Assembly: GCA_030153045.1 (NCBI GenBank)
Contig: JASLID010000071.1
Location: 1 to 17,275, forward strand
DNA: 17,275 bases
Direction of reading: 5' to 3'
Origin: Flavobacterium sp.
GTDB taxonomy: Bacteria > Bacteroidota > Bacteroidia > Flavobacteriales > Flavobacteriaceae
Each line of letters opens with the position of its first letter. The stretch's first letter is position 1. The translations under genes were made by a program, and so were the position numbers. Below, in pieces: positions 14,341 through 17,275 of the stretch. The notes under the pieces are model-generated. The model was not told the DNA's origin, made no database searches, and saw only the letters and a list, made by a program, of their open reading frames with translations.

Positions 14341-15864
14341 TTAGTTTTCGTCTGTGAATTGGTTGATTTTATTCACCAAATATTCCTTACCCACAATTTC
14401 TGAACAAGTCACCACAGCTCCAATAGTTACTCCTAACACACCATGCATATTGATACTTTGACCCGTTAAATACAAGTTGTTTAACTTGGTTTTTGGGGCT
14501 ATAAATGATTTCATAGGATCGTTAGAATCTTTTACATAACCGTACATATTACCGTTATGACCGCCAATATAGTCACGATATGACAGTGGAGTAGAGGTAT
14601 GTACCGATTTTATACAGTCTCGAATCCCAGGAAATTTAATTTCTATTTCTTGTAAAAATTTTTCTGCCTTTCTATTTTTGAATTCTTCGTAAGTTTCTCC
14701 ACGGTCGTTTTTCTCAGCGGTAGTATTATAAGTATGTTCCCATTGCTGTAATTCTTCAAACTTCATGTAGGTAATAAAAGTCATACCATCGGCCCAAATA
14801 TCATTTTTCTTTGAGGCATTCATGGAGGCCATGTAGGCTTTGGGCCATGATTGCTCATCGTATTCATGGGCTGTCCAAACTTCGTTACTATTTTTAAAAT
14901 GGTAACAATTATGGTTCATGTATTTGAAGGTTTCAGGCTTAAAAACGATGTACAAACTAAAAGCTGAAATGATGCCTTCAAGATTCTGGATTCGGTTGTA
15001 AAATGACTTTCGGAAGTTCTCTTTACCAGCCATTTTTAGAGTAGTTTTCAATTCAATATTTGAAATAAAATAGTCCGCACTAACTTGTGTTCCATCTTTT
15101 ATTGTAACAGAATTTACATTTCCATCAACAACGTCAAAATGAGTTACTTCTTTGTATTTATAAACTTCTCCGCTGTATTTTTTGAGTTGTTTTATTAATT
15201 GCTTTGTAATTTGACTTCCACCATTTATACAACGATATGAACTTTGAATGTATGAGTTTACCGAAAGGGCATGGACATAAAAAGGCGATTTATCTTGAAT
15301 TCCGGCATATAAAAAATTGGTCCCGGCCAAAACTGCCTTTAATTTCTCATTGGTCGTTATTTCGTCAATGCATTTTTTAGCATTGAGAGTTAGTATTTCA
15401 CTACTGTATTCACCTTCCCATTGTAAATTATATAAAGGAAATGATTCACAAATGGTTCTTACTTTTTCGCAGTAGGCTTCAATAGTTTTTCTTTCTTCAG
15501 GAAAATGTTTTACTAACTGGTTGATGAAATTGTCGTAGCCTTGAGCATGAGGAAATTCTTCGTTCTCTTCTTCAAAAGAAATGATGTCAAAGCCATCCTC
15601 ATCCATTTTTTTTAGCTTTAAGTCATCCATAATGCCTAAATATTTAAAATATTTATACAAATTTTGACCTTCGCTTAAACCTCCTATATAGTGTATTCCG
15701 GTATCGAAAATGGTTTTATCTCGTACGAAAGTTTGAAGATTGCCACCAAACTGGTTGTTTTTTTCTAGTACACAAACGCTGTAACCTTCTTTAGCTAGGA
15801 TAATAGCCGAAACCAAGCCGCCTAAGCCACTTCCTACAATTACAACATCATAATGCTCTTTCAT
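14341..15864 (-). CDS. Phytoene-desaturase-like FAD-dependent oxidoreductase
   Basis: The 507-aa protein opens with the dinucleotide-binding motif YDVVIVGSGLGGLVSAIILA (GSGLGG at 11-16) followed by Glu34 at the end of the second strand (VCVLEKNNQFGGN), as in the carotenoid desaturase/isomerase family. The C-terminal FAD-contacting segment LYLTGQSINMHGVLGVTIGA (about 464-483) is intact. There is no signal peptide. Family members desaturate, saturate or isomerise polyenes. Within a flexirubin-type operon it could adjust the polyene chain or oxidise an aromatic ring, which is inference. Its start codon overlaps the stop of the upstream fusion gene by 1 bp (TAATG), so the two are translationally coupled. 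Confidence 0.92.
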   Translation of the reverse strand: MKEHYDVVIVGSGLGGLVSAIILAKEGYSVCVLEKNNQFGGNLQTFVRDKTIFDTGIHYIGGLSEGQNLYKYFKYLGIMDDLKLKKMDEDGFDIISFEEENEEFPHAQGYDNFINQLVKHFPEERKTIEAYCEKVRTICESFPLYNLQWEGEYSSEILTLNAKKCIDEITTNEKLKAVLAGTNFLYAGIQDKSPFYVHALSVNSYIQSSYRCINGGSQITKQLIKQLKKYSGEVYKYKEVTHFDVVDGNVNSVTIKDGTQVSADYFISNIELKTTLKMAGKENFRKSFYNRIQNLEGIISAFSLYIVFKPETFKYMNHNCYHFKNSNEVWTAHEYDEQSWPKAYMASMNASKKNDIWADGMTFITYMKFEELQQWEHTYNTTAEKNDRGETYEEFKNRKAEKFLQEIEIKFPGIRDCIKSVHTSTPLSYRDYIGGHNGNMYGYVKDSNDPMKSFIAPKTKLNNLYLTGQSINMHGVLGVTIGAVVTCSEIVGKEYLVNKINQFTDEN

Positions 15865-17275
15865 TATATTTTTTTGTTTAAAACAATTAAGTTTTCTTCT
15901 TCTAGATGGATTGAAAATCCTAAACCAATCAAATCATTTTTCAAATCTGAAGTATTTAGCAAAATAAAGCTATCAGTTAATTTTGTCAGGTCTTCAAGTT
16001 TTACTTCTGAATTTACATCAGATACCAAAATTACATCATATTTGCTTTGTAAAACAGTGTCGAAGTTTTCAATATAATTGATGCTTCTCTTTTTAAGAAT
16101 GTAATTCGTTTTTGCAATGCCTCTTTTTTCTTCATCAGCGATCAAAGAAGTAATTTTTCTTTGTGATTCCTGAAGCGTAAGCAATACATCTAACTGACCG
16201 TAATCATTTCCAATGTGTAATAATCTCGCTTTTGGCGCTATATGTTTATTGAGTTTGTGATATAAAACTGCATTTTTTTCGAAATCAATTTTAATAGGTT
16301 CAATAATGATTGCTTCTTTATAAGCATAACTATTTAGTAGCATTTTTTTGAAATAATGAGGGTCTTCTATTTCAGCTCTCATTTTTTTGTAATGCTGTTT
16401 GAAATACGTGCTTAATTTTTTAGTTCTCTCAGCATAATCACTTCCAAAATGAATATCGTCTGGCGTAATTCTTTTTAAAATTTCTACTGATGTTTTTCCA
16501 CCATTAATGATGAAATCGCCTTTAGGTAATACTTCCGAATAGCCGTGAATAACTACAGGAACAATATCCAACTGAAATTGCTCGGCCAAATAGAAAGCTC
16601 CTTTGTGAAAACGTTTAATTGTGTTGTCTTCAGATCTAGTTCCTTCTGGAAAAACCATTAATGAAAACCCTTGTTCTACTTTCGACCTTAAATGTTCTAT
16701 CCCGTTATCGATTCCGCTGGAAACTGGGTAAAATCCAGCCAGTCTAACTCCTTTTCCAAAAACAGGTGAATTGTAAACCCAATCACTTACCAGAAATATG
16801 ATTTTTGGACTTAACCTTCCAATGGCTAAAATATCTAAAAACGAGGTGTGATTAGCAATAATTACGGCCGGCTTGTCAAATTTTTCATTATGTGAATTAA
16901 TTATCGTTCGCTTGTTAGATGGATAAGTCATCAAAACCGAACTCATAAATTTCGATAAAATATAATGAAATCCTTGTAGTTTAGTTTTTTTAGGAAGAGG
17001 CAAAATCTTCATCAAAACAGTACTGAAAATCCCCAGTAAAAAACCACCTAACCCATAATAAATAAAAGATAAGATAGAATGAATTAGTCTTTTAATTTCA
17101 AACGGTGGCAATCCCTTTTTAACACGATTGGTGACTAGAAAATTAAAAACAATGGGTTGAATGATATACGTTATCAACATTGATGAAAATATCCCGATGA
17201 TTGCAATCAATGCAATAGATTTCAAAGCAGGATGCTTTGCGAAAATAAGTACTCCAATACCTAAAATGGTAGTCG
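15864..17275 (-). CDS. MMPL exporter / lysophospholipid acyltransferase / methyltransferase-like fusion (partial, 5' end beyond window)
   Basis: The frame stays open to the right edge: sequence before the TTG at 17225 continues as ILGIGVLIFAKHPALKSIAL, the last membrane segments of an MMPL-type (RND) exporter, so the gene starts outside the window and 17225 is not its start. The visible 469 residues hold two or three exporter helices, then a hydrophobic pair (LIHSILSFIYYGLGGFLLGI), then a PlsC-type acyltransferase: NHTSFLD is the HX4D motif (about 16833-16853) and VFPEGTRSED the acyl-acceptor motif (about 16635-16655). The final 150 residues resemble a methyltransferase Rossmann core (ARLLHIGNDYGQLDVLLTL) whose glycine motif is weak. 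Fusions of this order are known from Bacteroidota aryl polyene/flexirubin clusters and are thought to acylate and export the product. The methyltransferase part may be non-catalytic. Confidence 0.9.
   Translation of the reverse strand, partial: TTILGIGVLIFAKHPALKSIALIAIIGIFSSMLITYIIQPIVFNFLVTNRVKKGLPPFEIKRLIHSILSFIYYGLGGFLLGIFSTVLMKILPLPKKTKLQGFHYILSKFMSSVLMTYPSNKRTIINSHNEKFDKPAVIIANHTSFLDILAIGRLSPKIIFLVSDWVYNSPVFGKGVRLAGFYPVSSGIDNGIEHLRSKVEQGFSLMVFPEGTRSEDNTIKRFHKGAFYLAEQFQLDIVPVVIHGYSEVLPKGDFIINGGKTSVEILKRITPDDIHFGSDYAERTKKLSTYFKQHYKKMRAEIEDPHYFKKMLLNSYAYKEAIIIEPIKIDFEKNAVLYHKLNKHIAPKARLLHIGNDYGQLDVLLTLQESQRKITSLIADEEKRGIAKTNYILKKRSINYIENFDTVLQSKYDVILVSDVNSEVKLEDLTKLTDSFILLNTSDLKNDLIGLGFSIHLEEENLIVLNKKI

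Noticed and set aside
17223..17225. TTG at 17225-17223 as start of a 453-aa acyltransferase gene
   Set aside because: The frame continues upstream to the window edge as hydrophobic exporter-like sequence, so the gene is truncated by the window rather than starting there.
1..17275. CRISPR arrays, tRNA or rRNA genes, insertion sequences, attachment sites
   Set aside because: I found no spaced repeats, no cloverleaf or rRNA-like sequence, no transposase and no terminal inverted repeats.

Overview
The window looks like a chromosomal segment of a Bacteroidota bacterium, most likely a Flavobacterium or close relative. The evidence is the low GC content, the absence of Shine-Dalgarno-like leaders, Bacteroidota-type TssD (Hcp) tube proteins with a matching VgrG, and a flexirubin-type pigment gene set. 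Every convincing gene lies on the minus strand, so the biology reads from right to left. The window splits into two blocks separated by a gap of about 565 bp.

Right block (17275 down to 11368): four tightly packed genes with 1-bp overlap, 7-bp gap and 4-bp overlap, almost certainly one operon that begins beyond the right edge. They are the C-terminal part of an MMPL exporter / lysophospholipid acyltransferase / methyltransferase-like fusion, a phytoene-desaturase-like FAD oxidoreductase, a C45-type Ntn-hydrolase lipoprotein with a C-terminal TPR-like tail, and a PaaK-like adenylate-forming ligase. From family knowledge this combination belongs to flexirubin (aryl polyene plus dialkylresorcinol) or related aryl-lipid clusters. 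The pathway assignment is inference, because the ketosynthases and DarA/DarB are not in the window.

Intergenic region (10803-11367): no convincing gene. It holds several inverted repeats, two of which overlap and could be mutually exclusive, and one weak candidate -7 element. It probably contains the end of the pigment operon and the promoter and leader of the secretion operon.

Left block (10802 down to 1): a type VI secretion (T6SSiii) tube-spike-effector module. In order of transcription it holds three TssD paralogues (with a terminator-like hairpin between the second and third), VgrG, a DUF2235/Tle1-type lipase effector, a DUF2931 lipoprotein that is its probable immunity protein, an unrecognised 265-aa protein, and a very large PAAR-like effector of at least 1308 residues that runs off the left edge. 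The large protein is open throughout positions 3-3926. I read it as LysM, an E/K-rich linker, DUF4280 PAAR-like spike tip, about 650 residues of probable Ig-like modules, a lytic-transglycosylase-like domain, and a C-terminal segment carrying the HxxGxxxD zinc motif of LAS-type peptidoglycan peptidases. No T6SS sheath, baseplate or membrane-complex gene is present here, so this is either one end of a T6SS locus or an auxiliary tssD-vgrG-effector island.

The most interesting item is the large effector, which appears to combine a spike tip with two different cell-wall-cutting activities. The uncharacterised 265-aa gene directly before it and the hairpin that could tune TssD output relative to VgrG and effectors come next.
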